From: Planococcus shenhongbingii
GTDB taxonomy: Bacteria; Bacillota; Bacilli; Bacillales_A; Planococcaceae
NCBI RefSeq assembly: GCF_030413635.1
Contig: NZ_CP129235.1
Span: 2,728,001-2,792,000, forward strand
Length of the DNA: 64,000 bases
Direction: 5' to 3'
Shown: positions 9,568 through 17,502 of the stretch, one piece after another
How the letters are laid out: each line of letters begins with the position of its first letter
Numbering within the stretch: position 1 is the stretch's first letter
Notes under the pieces: model-generated
The model's input: only the letters and a program-made list of their open reading frames with translations
The model's database searches: none
What the model was told of the DNA's origin: nothing
Program-made: the position numbers and the translations under genes

Positions 9568-9599
9568 AACCGGGGACCTTTACAGGCCTCCGGTTTTTC
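9568..9599. terminator. Terminator between convergent ykyB and ykwC
   Basis: A stem beginning AACCGG and closing CCGGTT, with an imperfect centre (GGACC/GGCCT), is followed on the plus strand by a run of T. It directly follows ykyB and lies against the stop codon of ykwC. Confidence 0.8.
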
Positions 9600-10457
9600 T
9601 CATTCAAAATGCTTGATCAATGCCTGGGTGCCGTTTTCGCTATACCCCTCATCTGCCAGTTTTTCGTACATTCTGAGCGATAAACGCAATCCTGGCAAAT
9701 CCAATCCCATCAGTTCTGCTTCTTCTGCCGCAATTTTCATATCTTTTATAAAATGCTTGATGTAAAAGCCCGGCGCAAAATCTTCTGCAATCATACGTGG
9801 TGCAAGATTGGATAATGACCAAGAACCTGCGGCGCCGGATGAGATGGATTTTAGTACTTGTTCCGGATCGAGGCCTGCTTTTTTTGCATACACGAGTGAT
9901 TCACAGACCCCAATCATATTAGAGGCAATATTGATTTGGTTGCACATCTTGGTATGCTGGCCCGAACCGGCTGTCCCTTGATAAACAATATTTTCTCCCA
10001 TCAATTCGAGGAGCGGCAAAACTTCCTGGAATGCTTCTTCGTCTCCTCCCACCATAATTGACAACGTACCTTTTTGCGCACCGAGATCTCCGCCGGATAC
10101 AGGGGCATCCAAAGCTTTTATGCCTTTTTGCTTTGCTTCTTCAAAAATGCGTTTAGCGAGATTTGGTTGGGAAGTTGTTAAATCGATCAACACTGTGTTT
10201 TGTTGAGCATGTTTCAATATCCCTTGCTCTCCAAAATATATTTCTTCTACATCTGACGGATAGCCGACCATCGTAAAAAGCGTTTCTGCTACTTCAGCAA
10301 CTTGTTTGGGGGATTCCACTAACTTCGCGCCTGCAGCTACCAGATTTTCAGCTTTTTTAGCTGTACGTGTATATATGGTTACTTCATGCCCCGCTTTCAG
10401 CAAATGTTTCACCAAACTATTGCCCATGACTCCTGTGCCTATAAATCCTAGTTTCAT
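9600..10457 (-). CDS. ykwC: Beta-hydroxyacid dehydrogenase family protein (YkwC-like)
   Basis: 285-residue NAD(P)-dependent dehydrogenase of the 3-hydroxyisobutyrate dehydrogenase / 6-phosphogluconate dehydrogenase-like family. The nucleotide-binding motif GFIGTGVMG is at residues 4-12, the substrate-loop motif DAPVSGGDLGAQKGTL near 117, and the catalytic-lysine segment GSGQHTKMCNQI near 165-176. AAGGAG precedes the ATG. Length and order match B. subtilis YkwC, whose substrate is unproven, so I assign only the family. Confidence 0.9.
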   Translation of the reverse strand: MKLGFIGTGVMGNSLVKHLLKAGHEVTIYTRTAKKAENLVAAGAKLVESPKQVAEVAETLFTMVGYPSDVEEIYFGEQGILKHAQQNTVLIDLTTSQPNLAKRIFEEAKQKGIKALDAPVSGGDLGAQKGTLSIMVGGDEEAFQEVLPLLELMGENIVYQGTAGSGQHTKMCNQINIASNMIGVCESLVYAKKAGLDPEQVLKSISSGAAGSWSLSNLAPRMIAEDFAPGFYIKHFIKDMKIAAEEAELMGLDLPGLRLSLRMYEKLADEGYSENGTQALIKHFE

Positions 10458-10716
10458 ATGTAATCACTCCTTTTTCTCTGTCTTCAGTTTAGCAAAATTT
10501 TTCTGTTAATTCACTGAAATTTAGAAAATCTTCATTTATTGGAAATTTTTATAGCCTTTCTACTACTTCAAATGCTGTAACTCCATTTTCAACGTTCAGG
10601 GAAAAAGAAGGTAAAAGACAAAAAAAAGAAGCCGATCCGCTATTCGGACCGACCACAAAAGGGGGAAATGAGAATGTTGCTGTGTTCAAATATATTATGC
10701 CCTTCTTTTCAGGGGG
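10458..10716. other. Non-coding spacer upstream of ykwC
   Basis: AT-rich sequence with no convincing gene. It holds a short hairpin, CGATCCG/CGGACCG, at about 10633-10651. Beyond it a GGGGG is followed by two close ATG codons opening a 19-21 codon frame that ends at 10733. That frame has no recognisable content and runs antisense to the tail of the small gene described next. Confidence 0.4.
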
Positions 10717-10988
10717 TTAAACATAATCTTTAAAATATTTTCCGTTTATTTTTTCTGCCAGATGAAAAAGGCTTGCTTCAGTTACTGGTTCATCTTTGCT
10801 TATTTGGATGGCTCTTCAGTATATGTATAAATTGTAAGGCCGTGGTGAAAAGCTGCTCCCCGGAAATGCTTAAAATCCTCTCGCTTAAGTAGGATCTCGC
10901 GGAATTCCAAAAAATCTTCTTTCTCAATCTGTAAGGAAGAAATTTCTCCCTGCTTTAATTGTTCGAGTAATTCATCATAGTTTGCCAT
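10717..10988 (-). CDS. Small conserved-looking protein, probable -1 frameshift at about 10803
   Basis: From an ATG with GGAGAATATTGT upstream, a 62-residue acidic protein (MANYDELLEQLKQGEIS...) runs to a TAA at 10800-10802 after TEEPSK. The -1 frame then continues, without its own start codon, for 28 protein-like residues (ISKDEPVTEASLFHLAEKI... ending KDYV) to a TAA at 10717-10719. One extra A in the AAA run before the stop would join both parts into a 90-residue protein. Either the gene is truly 62 residues (10800-10988), or it is frameshifted or contains a sequence error. Function unknown. Confidence 0.5.
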
Positions 10989-11201
10989 ACAATATTCTCC
11001 TTTATCCTTCTTTTCACTTTGCCGCTTCTGTTATAATATATGAGGTACACAAGCTGATTACCTAAGCTGTACTGGATTTTTTTGCCACGCTCTTTTTCAG
11101 CCGATAATTAATAGTATACAACATCGAAAGAAGTTGGACATCTTTGCCCCGCCGTTCTGGTTCCATTGAAGATCGGCTTTTATTATTTAGGAGGATTACC
11201 T

Positions 11202-11813
11202 ATGTTAAATCTTTACAAAAAACATCAACTGATACTGCTAATTCCTATAGCATTTGCTCTATATAGTTTAGCCTTTCAAGACACCGCTATTTTTTGGTAT
11301 ATGTACACATTTGCGATACTGGTGCTGATGTCGTTTGCCATCATGTCAATAAAAATCTTCGATGAAATGGTGACATGGAAATCATTGATTTACGGGCTTG
11401 GTTATGGAACACTCATTTATGCGATTATCGCAGGCGGTTTTCAATTTTTCAAGTTGCTTCCGTTTAATTTTGAAGCTTCCACTTCTTCCTTTTTATCAAC
11501 ATTTGCACCTGCATCAATTTGGCATTTCCTGCTTCTTATGTTCGTTATCGTGCCTGGAGAAGAAATTTTCTGGAGAGGATTCGTCCAACAGAAATTGAAA
11601 CAGTATTTCCCAATGTCTTATTCAGTCTTGATTTCATCGTTATTATTCGGGCTGGCGCTTGGCTTTGGAGGGTTTGTGCCAGGGATGCTGGCCGGTATTG
11701 TCACGGGGTTAATTTTAGGTTCTTTATATGAGTGGAAAAAAAGTATGCCATTGTTGATTATTGCCCATTTGGTTATGCTCGTACTGCTTTTTTTAGTTAT
11801 GCCGCTGTCTTGA
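11202..11813 (+). CDS. CPBP family (CAAX-type) intramembrane metalloprotease
   Basis: 203 residues with six or so membrane helices. The family motif EExxxR appears as PGEEIFWRG at about residue 120, followed by a downstream histidine (IIAHLVM near 190) expected to bind metal. Such proteins process membrane peptides or protect against bacteriocins; the substrate here is unknown. The start at 11202 has GGAGGATTACCT directly upstream; the frame opens 12 codons earlier without a ribosome site. It is monocistronic and ends before a bidirectional terminator. Confidence 0.87.
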   Translation: MLNLYKKHQLILLIPIAFALYSLAFQDTAIFWYMYTFAILVLMSFAIMSIKIFDEMVTWKSLIYGLGYGTLIYAIIAGGFQFFKLLPFNFEASTSSFLSTFAPASIWHFLLLMFVIVPGEEIFWRGFVQQKLKQYFPMSYSVLISSLLFGLALGFGGFVPGMLAGIVTGLILGSLYEWKKSMPLLIIAHLVMLVLLFLVMPLS

Positions 11814-11860
11814 AAATTGCTATGTCAAATCCACAAATTAAAGCGCAATAATAAGAAATC

Positions 11861-11892
11861 GAAAAAAGCCATCCCGCCGGATGGCTTTTTTC
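11861..11892. terminator. Bidirectional terminator
   Basis: A perfect stem GCCATCC/GGATGGC with loop CGCC is flanked by six A and six T. It serves the plus-strand protease gene and the minus-strand MarR gene, which converge here. Confidence 0.93.
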
Positions 11893-11897
11893 ATAGC

Positions 11898-12341
11898 TTA
11901 ATAGGATAAGTCTTTAATCGATAAACCCAGTTTTTTCATCAACTCAATTGCTTCGTCTTTTTCTTCGCTCGATAAGGCCGTTGTTAACTCATGCAGGTTT
12001 TTTTCATGTTCCGGAAAAATTTCGCTCATGAATGCCTTTCCTTCTTCCGAAATTTCGGCGTACGTAACGCGGCGATCGGTTGGGCAATTGACTCGAGTAA
12101 TATATCCGCGCTTTTCCAATTTATCAATTACGTAAGTAATGGAGCCGCTTGCCAGCAAAATCTTCCCGCCTATTTTTTGCAAAGGCTGCTTTCCTTTATG
12201 ATACAGCAATTCCAAAACAGCAAATTCGGTAGGATTGACTCCATGTGCTTGAAAAAACTGATTAGTCTGTTCTGTTATGGCTTTATGTGCCCGCGATAAA
12301 ACAATGAATAGTTTTAAAGACTGCTTTACATCTTCGTTCAT
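11898..12341 (-). CDS. MarR family regulator, MhqR-like
   Basis: About 147 residues with the MarR winged helix-turn-helix: the recognition segment ILLASGSITYVIDKLEKRGYI is followed by the wing with CPTDRRVTYAEIS. The sequence strongly resembles B. subtilis MhqR (YkvE), a repressor of quinone-detoxifying genes. No such targets are adjacent, so the regulon is inferred only from the family. I prefer ATG 12341 over the in-frame GTG at 12350, because GAGTGG sits at a better distance. Confidence 0.85.
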   Translation of the reverse strand: MNEDVKQSLKLFIVLSRAHKAITEQTNQFFQAHGVNPTEFAVLELLYHKGKQPLQKIGGKILLASGSITYVIDKLEKRGYITRVNCPTDRRVTYAEISEEGKAFMSEIFPEHEKNLHELTTALSSEEKDEAIELMKKLGLSIKDLSY

Positions 12342-12433
12342 AAGATCCACTCATTTCCAATTTAAAAATCTCTTATAATAATTATAGTCGTTTTGTAGGA
12401 AAAAAGCACGGTTATTAAGCTATTATTCCATGA

Positions 12434-13783
12434 TTACCCAATTATAACTCGTTCTTTCGGATAATGGAATTTGGTCGGATCGGTTTTCCCACCAATCGTA
12501 AACAGGAAGGAAATGAGTCCAACCCTTCCGATAAACATCAACGCCATAATAACTACCTTTCCAAAACTGGATAAGTCGTCAGTTATCCCGAGGGACATCC
12601 CACACGTTCCAAACGCTGATGTGATTTCGAAAATGATTTCTACAGCAGAGGCATGTGGTTCTGAGATAATCAAAGCCATAGTGGTGACAAGTACCATGAA
12701 GCAAGCCAAAATGATGACCGCATATGACCTAAACACATCGATCAGCTCAATTTCCCGTTTGAATATCTGAATACTGTTCTTTCCTCTTGCAAAATTGATC
12801 AAAAAAAGCACCGCGATGGCAAAAGTAGTTGTCCGGATCCCTCCTCCAACTGAACTTGGAGAAGCCCCGATAAACATCAGTGCACTCATAAAAATATTGG
12901 TTGCTTCACTGAACTCTGTAATATCCATTGTCGTAAGCCCTCCGGAACGGGAGGATACGGAATGGAACATTGCAGCAAATAATGTCTCGTGCCAATTATA
13001 GCCTTTGAACGCATTCAGCGATTCAAAGGCCAGTAAAACAAGGGTTCCCACCACCAATAAAATTCCGAAGGTCGAAGTTGTAATTTTAGTGAACAAAGAA
13101 AATCGGAAGTTTTTATTTCTATTCGACAGGAATTCTTTCACTTCTATTAAAACCGGAAAACCGATGGCGCCTAAAATGATCAGGATCATATTAATGATTT
13201 GCACAAAATAATCATTGAAAAAAGGTGTTAAAGATTCTCCTGTAATATCAAATCCTCCGTTTGTGGTTGCACTGACCGAAGCGAAAATCCCTTGTAATAA
13301 AGCCTCAGTAAAAGTATCGAAATATTGGGTGAAGTATAAAGTGAAAATAATAGCTCCCACTAGTTCAATCATCAACAGGATTTTTATGATTTCACGAATC
13401 AGTTTAACAACTCCCGACATATTAAACTGATTGTGGTCGACCATGATTAATTGCCGTTCCCGTAAACCAATGCGCTTACCGACTAGCAACCAGAAAAAAG
13501 TGCCTAGCGACATGATTCCAATTCCACCGAGCTGCAAGATAAACATGATCATGATTATGCCGAAAACAGAATACGTTTCTGCAATATTGACAACGGTCAA
13601 GCCAGTCACACTTACAGCACTTACCGCAGTAAATAAGCTGTCGATTCTTGACATTTCCACTCCAGGCCGATGCACCCCCGGTAAGCGAAGCAGCAAAAAG
13701 GAAAAAGCAATCGCTACGAAATAATACGAAACGATTGCTTGGGCAGGTGTAAGATTCCGGATTTTTTGAAATGAACTGTTCAT
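12434..13783 (-). CDS. TrkH/KtrB/KtrD family potassium uptake membrane subunit
   Basis: 449 residues with repeated M1-P-M2 units. Selectivity-filter-like loops are visible at AVSVTGLTVV, ATTNGGFDITG, SSRSGGLTTMD and GTCGMSLGI. It would form the K+-conducting dimer that works with a soluble KtrA/KtrC-type regulator, which is not encoded nearby. The length equals B. subtilis KtrD, but I cannot separate KtrB from KtrD by eye. AAGGAATTAACCTC precedes the ATG. In Bacillus such transporters are controlled by cyclic di-AMP, but no ydaO riboswitch is visible here. Confidence 0.9.
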   Translation of the reverse strand: MNSSFQKIRNLTPAQAIVSYYFVAIAFSFLLLRLPGVHRPGVEMSRIDSLFTAVSAVSVTGLTVVNIAETYSVFGIIMIMFILQLGGIGIMSLGTFFWLLVGKRIGLRERQLIMVDHNQFNMSGVVKLIREIIKILLMIELVGAIIFTLYFTQYFDTFTEALLQGIFASVSATTNGGFDITGESLTPFFNDYFVQIINMILIILGAIGFPVLIEVKEFLSNRNKNFRFSLFTKITTSTFGILLVVGTLVLLAFESLNAFKGYNWHETLFAAMFHSVSSRSGGLTTMDITEFSEATNIFMSALMFIGASPSSVGGGIRTTTFAIAVLFLINFARGKNSIQIFKREIELIDVFRSYAVIILACFMVLVTTMALIISEPHASAVEIIFEITSAFGTCGMSLGITDDLSSFGKVVIMALMFIGRVGLISFLFTIGGKTDPTKFHYPKERVIIG

Positions 13784-13881
13784 GAGGTTAATTCCTTTCT
13801 GCCTTTTATTCTCTCCTTATTCTATGAAAAGAAAGATAAAAAAGAAAGAGGCAAAAACACTCTCCTCTACTTATTTACAAC

Positions 13882-13912
13882 AAAAAAGAGCAGAATGAAC
13901 TTTTCTACTCTT
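13882..13912 (-). terminator. Terminator at the end of sigI-rsgI
   Basis: On the minus strand AGAGTAG...CTGCTCT is followed by six T. The rsgI stop codon lies inside the first arm of the stem. Confidence 0.75.
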
Positions 13913-15143
13913 TTTCCTCTTTTCCAGTTTTCGATTGTGAAGAAGCTTTTTTCTCTTTTGAAGGGAAATCGTCTTTTTTATCCTCTTTTTTAAATTTCTC
14001 GCTTTTTTCCTTTTCTGCCTTCGGTGCTTTTTCTTTTTTCATTTGTCCGGGTGCTTTCTTGTCTTGCGCACTTCGATTCTTTTGCTCTTGTTGGGGTTTG
14101 TTTTCCTTCTCTTGCTTTGGCACCGTTTTTTTCTCGCTTTTCTCTGGAGAAATTGTTTCTTTCTTCTCTTTCGTTTTTGGTATTTTTTTCTTTTCCTGCC
14201 CCGGAGTCTTTTCTTTCTTTTGTTGGCCGAGTATATTGTCACTTTTTGGGGGACCAGGAGTCATTTTCTTTTCTTGTTCAGAAAGCTTCAAGTTCTTTTG
14301 TTGTCCTGATATTGTTTTTTTCTTTTGAGGTTTTGGCGATGTTTCTTTTACTTTTTCGTTAGGTGCACTTTCATTCTTGGGTGTGCTGTCTAGTTTCGTT
14401 TCTTTTTTTTCTTGTCCAGCGGGTATTTTGCTCTCAGGTTTAACAGTGGAGTTTTCTTCATTGTTGGCTTTTGGTTTTTCTGCTGGCACTTGTTGTTCTT
14501 TAACATGTACAGGTATAAATTTTTTGATTTTCTGGCCAACTGGTACGCTTTCTTTAACCGATTGCCGCCATTGACTGCGAGTCGCTTTTTTTAAATGGAC
14601 TTCAACATTATCTTCCAATAAGTTGCTGGTCGCCGCCATGACAATCTTTTCAACAGGCAATTCCGGATTTTCACCTTTACTGCCATCAACAGTTGTAATC
14701 GTCACTTCTTCGGTCGCATCATTTAATGACATGGAAATAACCCGGACTAAAATTTCAGCCAATGAATGATTTTTCCACTCCCCGAGTTGATCGATCAAAT
14801 CTGATCCATCGGCATTTAAACTGCGGAGTGAAATTACATCAAAATCTTCATCCACTCCAATTTCCATTGCTGGATTAACTTCAACTTGGATATAAGCAAA
14901 AGCTTCTTCAGCGGGAAGAAGCACCGATAAAAATAAGAACAGGACAGCAACTGCAGCTATAATTGGCACCCATATCGGCTTCCAATGCACCTTCATTTTC
15001 TTGGGTTGCGGGTAAAAATGCACCTCTTCCCCTATCCTTGCGGCAGGGCCAACCGGATTGCCCATGATAAACTGTCCGTTCTTCACCATATAAATAGAGC
15101 GGTTTCCTTTAGATTCCACGCATATCCCTTTTTGCATAATCAT
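13905..15143 (-). CDS. rsgI: Anti-sigma-I factor RsgI
   Basis: 412 residues in three parts. The N-terminal cytoplasmic RsgI domain (about 1-55) should bind SigI. A single membrane helix (about 61-79, IAAVAVLFLFLSVLLP) is followed by the conserved extracytoplasmic domain with VEVNPAMEIGVDEDF. The last ~200 residues are a low-complexity tail of Lys, Glu, Gln and Pro in place of the sensory domains found in clostridial relatives. In those relatives the Asn-Pro bond of this motif is reported to be cleaved. The ATG overlaps the sigI TGA (TGATG); ATG 15137 is an alternative start. Confidence 0.93.
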   Translation of the reverse strand: MIMQKGICVESKGNRSIYMVKNGQFIMGNPVGPAARIGEEVHFYPQPKKMKVHWKPIWVPIIAAVAVLFLFLSVLLPAEEAFAYIQVEVNPAMEIGVDEDFDVISLRSLNADGSDLIDQLGEWKNHSLAEILVRVISMSLNDATEEVTITTVDGSKGENPELPVEKIVMAATSNLLEDNVEVHLKKATRSQWRQSVKESVPVGQKIKKFIPVHVKEQQVPAEKPKANNEENSTVKPESKIPAGQEKKETKLDSTPKNESAPNEKVKETSPKPQKKKTISGQQKNLKLSEQEKKMTPGPPKSDNILGQQKKEKTPGQEKKKIPKTKEKKETISPEKSEKKTVPKQEKENKPQQEQKNRSAQDKKAPGQMKKEKAPKAEKEKSEKFKKEDKKDDFPSKEKKASSQSKTGKEEKE

Positions 15144-15895
15144 CAAAGTAACCGCTCCTTCAAATAGTCTTTTAAGTAATGCAAGTCGCTGTTGAGCAAA
15201 AGAATGATAGCGATTATGTATTTCCGGTTTCGTTCAATCGTTTTTCTTGAAACCCGGACCATTTTTTCAATTTCTTTGATTGGCAACTTTTTCTTACTTC
15301 GCAAGTATTCCATATATTCTTCTGTCTCGGCCACAAGCTGGGCAATTTGTACAGCAGACTTGCGGGCATCTTCATGTGACGGCGAGACTTTAACCAATAT
15401 CTGATAACTTAAATTAAATTCTGAAAGCATCACTTCGTACTGAGCTATCTCTTCACGCCTGATTTGGCTTTGCTGCTCTAAACTAAAACGATTAAGGGCA
15501 GCGGAATCTTCAATCCATTTAAGCGTTTCTTCTTCGCTACTAGCTGAAATTGTAAAATTGGAGCTAAATTCAGAACGCCGGTTTTCTTTCCGGATAAAAT
15601 CAATCATTCTTCTTCTTATTACCATATGGGCAAATGTTAAGAACGAAGCGTTTTTTCCTAATTCAAATCCTTCTATTGCTTCATGAAAAGCGGAAAGGGC
15701 AATGCTGTATTCGTCATCATGATCATCGATGAACCGCTTGCATACTTGCGCTGCCGTTTTTTTCATAAAAGGGGTATAAGCAGAGAGTAAATTAGTCAAC
15801 GCTTCATCATTTCCCTTTTGCGCAAGCAAAGCTAATTCTTCTGCTGTTGCTTTTTCACTTCGTCCAAATAAACCTGTTAATGCAGCTATCAGCAT
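15143..15895 (-). CDS. sigI: RNA polymerase sigma factor SigI
   Basis: 250 residues, the length of B. subtilis SigI, a heat- and envelope-stress sigma factor of the sigma-70 group. The region-2 core is visible as DEYSIALSAFHEAIEGF with FLTFAHMVIRRRMIDFIRKE, and a C-terminal helix-turn-helix reads MVRVSRKTIERNRKYI. I start at ATG 15895 with AGAGGTG upstream, rather than at the longer frame. It is co-transcribed and coupled with rsgI. I did not find a convincing autoregulatory SigI promoter. Confidence 0.95.
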   Translation of the reverse strand: MLIAALTGLFGRSEKATAEELALLAQKGNDEALTNLLSAYTPFMKKTAAQVCKRFIDDHDDEYSIALSAFHEAIEGFELGKNASFLTFAHMVIRRRMIDFIRKENRRSEFSSNFTISASSEEETLKWIEDSAALNRFSLEQQSQIRREEIAQYEVMLSEFNLSYQILVKVSPSHEDARKSAVQIAQLVAETEEYMEYLRSKKKLPIKEIEKMVRVSRKTIERNRKYIIAIILLLNSDLHYLKDYLKERLL

Positions 15896-16036
15896 GCTGT
15901 TCACCTCTTTTCTTTCTGACACCACTTTTGATTGTAACGGCAGAATTTGTAAAAGAAAAGGGCATTTAAGTGGTACTTTTTAATTATTCGACAGCTTGAA
16001 TTACTTTATGTCGGTAGCCTATTTATTTCTTTCCAT

Positions 16037-16064
16037 AAAAAAAGCCTCCTTAGGGAGGCTTTTT
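16037..16064. terminator. Terminator hairpin upstream of sigI (inverted copy of the terC terminator)
   Basis: GCCTCC TTAG GGAGGC is flanked by seven A and five T and can work in either direction. Its core is exactly the reverse complement of the hairpin at 16479-16506. No gene that it obviously terminates is adjacent. Confidence 0.75.
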
Positions 16065-16068
16065 GTCA

Positions 16069-16099
16069 GGCTGTCGAGAAACTCTCGATAGCCTTTTCT
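16069..16099 (+). terminator. Second terminator-like hairpin
   Basis: GGCTGTCGAGA AAC TCTCGATAGCC followed by TTTTCT forms a near-perfect plus-strand stem right after the previous hairpin. With no gene reading into it, its role is unclear; it may belong to the repeat block. Confidence 0.5.
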
Positions 16100-16139
16100 G
16101 ATTCTCTAAAACCGGTGATTGTTTGAGAAAGCTCTCTAT

Positions 16140-16432
16140 TCTCTGTTCCTGCTCTCCAGATATGGAGCCAACCAGCGGAGAAAATCGTACTGCTCCTGCA
16201 TCGCTTCGCTGCTTCGTCGCAAAGACTTAGCCTCACAGGCTTCGGCTAATGTCTTGCCTGCGGGGCAGCGCAGCGATGCAGAGACAGAGACAGGAGCGTA
16301 AGCGACGAAGCGGCTTGGCGCTCGCCCGCGGCTAAAACATATGCTCCTGCAGCGCTGCGCGCTTCGTCGCAAAGACACGGCCTCACAAACCTCGGCCAAT
16401 GTCTTCGCAGCTGGTTGGCGGAATATCGGTTA
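16140..16432. repeat. GC-rich repeat block with direct and inverted modules
   Basis: A module of about 80 bp occurs twice in direct orientation, from about 16188 and about 16340. Each copy contains GCTCCTGCA, then GCTTCGTCGCAAAGAC, then GCCTCACA, TCGGC and AATGTCTT. Between them lies an inverted piece (CAGGAGCG...GCGACGAAGCG). Short frames of 60-87 codons on both strands have no ribosome sites and repeat the module, so I treat it as non-coding. It fills the 580-base gap between sigI and terC and looks like a dispersed palindromic element. Confidence 0.6.
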
Positions 16433-16478
16433 AGGAAGAATCACTAATAGAAACTTTAACTTCCTCTACAAGCTCATA

Positions 16479-16506
16479 CAAAAAGCCTCCCTAAGGAGGC
16501 TTTTTG
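16479..16506 (-). terminator. Terminator of terC
   Basis: Reading the minus strand, GCCTCC TTAG GGAGGC with flanking A and T runs starts immediately after the terC stop codon. Confidence 0.9.
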
Positions 16507-16508
16507 TA

Positions 16509-17285
16509 TTACGCGTTTTCTTCTTTGTTCTTTTTGATTCCAGTCAGGACGCCAACAACGACAATTCCGATCAATACTGTCCAGAACACGATTGTCCAAG
16601 GCGTTGAGTGAGGGAAATCATGCGGCAAAATTCCGAGATTCTCGTGTGACAAAGTCATAACGAGCAATTTAACCCCTACCCATCCGACAATAACAAATGC
16701 GGCAGTTTCCAATTGAGGGTACTTCTCAAGGACTTGAACAAATTTATGGGCAGCAAATCGCATAATGATAACTCCGATCAGACCACCTGCTAACATCACA
16801 ACGAATTGTCCAGCGTTGATTCCGCCAATTTCGCTTACGCCGAACATGTCCAAATGCGGCAATGTTACAGCAAGCGCTACGGCAGCAAGCATAGAGTCAA
16901 TTGCAAAGGCAATATCCGCTAATTCAACTTTTAATACCGTCATCCAGAAACTAGAACCTTGTTTAGGCGCTTTTTCAATATCAATGGCATGATCGCTTTC
17001 GCCTTTTCGCTGATCATAAATGTTTTTAATCGCGATGAACAATAAATAAGCTGCTCCCAGCGCTTGAATCTGCCATATATCAACAAGTAGAGTAATCATG
17101 AATAACGCTGCAAAACGGAATACAAAGGCACCGACTAAGCCATAAAATAGAGCTTTTTTCTGCTGATCTTTCGGTAAATGTTTGACCATAACGGCCATAA
17201 CAACTGCGTTATCCGCAGCCAATAGTCCTTCAAGTCCTACCAGTACAAGCAAGACCCAGGCATACTCTAATAATATTGCTTCCAT
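16509..17285 (-). CDS. ykoY: TerC family integral membrane protein (YkoY-like), Mn2+-regulated
   Basis: 258 residues with seven or so membrane helices. The TerC signature acidic motifs are present: LEGLLAADNAVVMAV early and ELADIAFAIDSMLA near the middle, both with membrane-embedded Asp/Glu that fit metal transport. B. subtilis members of this family are linked to manganese export and metalation of secreted proteins. The upstream yybP-ykoY riboswitch supports a manganese role. GGAGGAG precedes the ATG. It is monocistronic. Confidence 0.92.
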   Translation of the reverse strand: MEAILLEYAWVLLVLVGLEGLLAADNAVVMAVMVKHLPKDQQKKALFYGLVGAFVFRFAALFMITLLVDIWQIQALGAAYLLFIAIKNIYDQRKGESDHAIDIEKAPKQGSSFWMTVLKVELADIAFAIDSMLAAVALAVTLPHLDMFGVSEIGGINAGQFVVMLAGGLIGVIIMRFAAHKFVQVLEKYPQLETAAFVIVGWVGVKLLVMTLSHENLGILPHDFPHSTPWTIVFWTVLIGIVVVGVLTGIKKNKEENA

Positions 17286-17311
17286 TCTTTCTCCTCCTAT
17301 ATTTTGCCAGC

Positions 17312-17450
17312 AAAAAAGACCCTTGCCTAAAAAAAGGCAAAGGTCTCGCTAAGCAAATAAATTCACTATCATAACCGATGGTTACTAACCATGTATTGAC
17401 GATTATGAAATAGGTTTCCCCATAGCTACTCCCCTCTGACTGAAAGTCAA
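17312..17450 (-). promoter_or_regulatory. yybP-ykoY manganese riboswitch with terminator
   Basis: Reading the minus strand, the leader contains the family's conserved GGGGAGTAGC, then CATCGGTT, then GCGAGACCTTTGCC. The last element doubles as the first arm of a terminator (GACCTTTGCC, loop, GGCAAGGGTC at 17318-17345, then six T). In this family Mn2+ stabilises the aptamer, releases the conserved segment from the terminator and turns expression on. The motif order, the terminator overlap and the TerC gene downstream all agree. Confidence 0.92.
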
Positions 17451-17471
17451 AGTGTATGAAGTTGTAAAATT

Positions 17472-17499
17472 ATTATACCATAATTTTTTAGCATGTAAA
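17472..17499 (-). promoter_or_regulatory. Promoter of the riboswitch-terC transcript
   Basis: On the minus strand TTTACA (-35) is followed after 16 bases by TATAAT (-10, 17472-17477). Transcription would start about 15 bases before the aptamer. Confidence 0.75.
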
Positions 17500-17502
17500 A
17501 GA

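Noticed and set aside
10668..10733. 21-codon plus-strand frame after GGGGG
   Set aside because: Very short, no recognisable content, antisense to the tail of the small gene; a chance frame is likely.
11040..11110. Possible structured leader before the CAAX protease (GTACA...TGTAC near TTTTTTT)
   Set aside because: The stem is only about five pairs with bulges, too weak to call a terminator or riboswitch.
14024..14362. Several plus-strand frames (Phe/Ser/Leu-rich) opposite rsgI
   Set aside because: Complement of the Lys/Glu/Gln codon-rich tail; no start signals.
16119..16399. Short frames on both strands in the sigI-terC spacer
   Set aside because: They follow the repeat modules, lack ribosome sites and resemble no protein.
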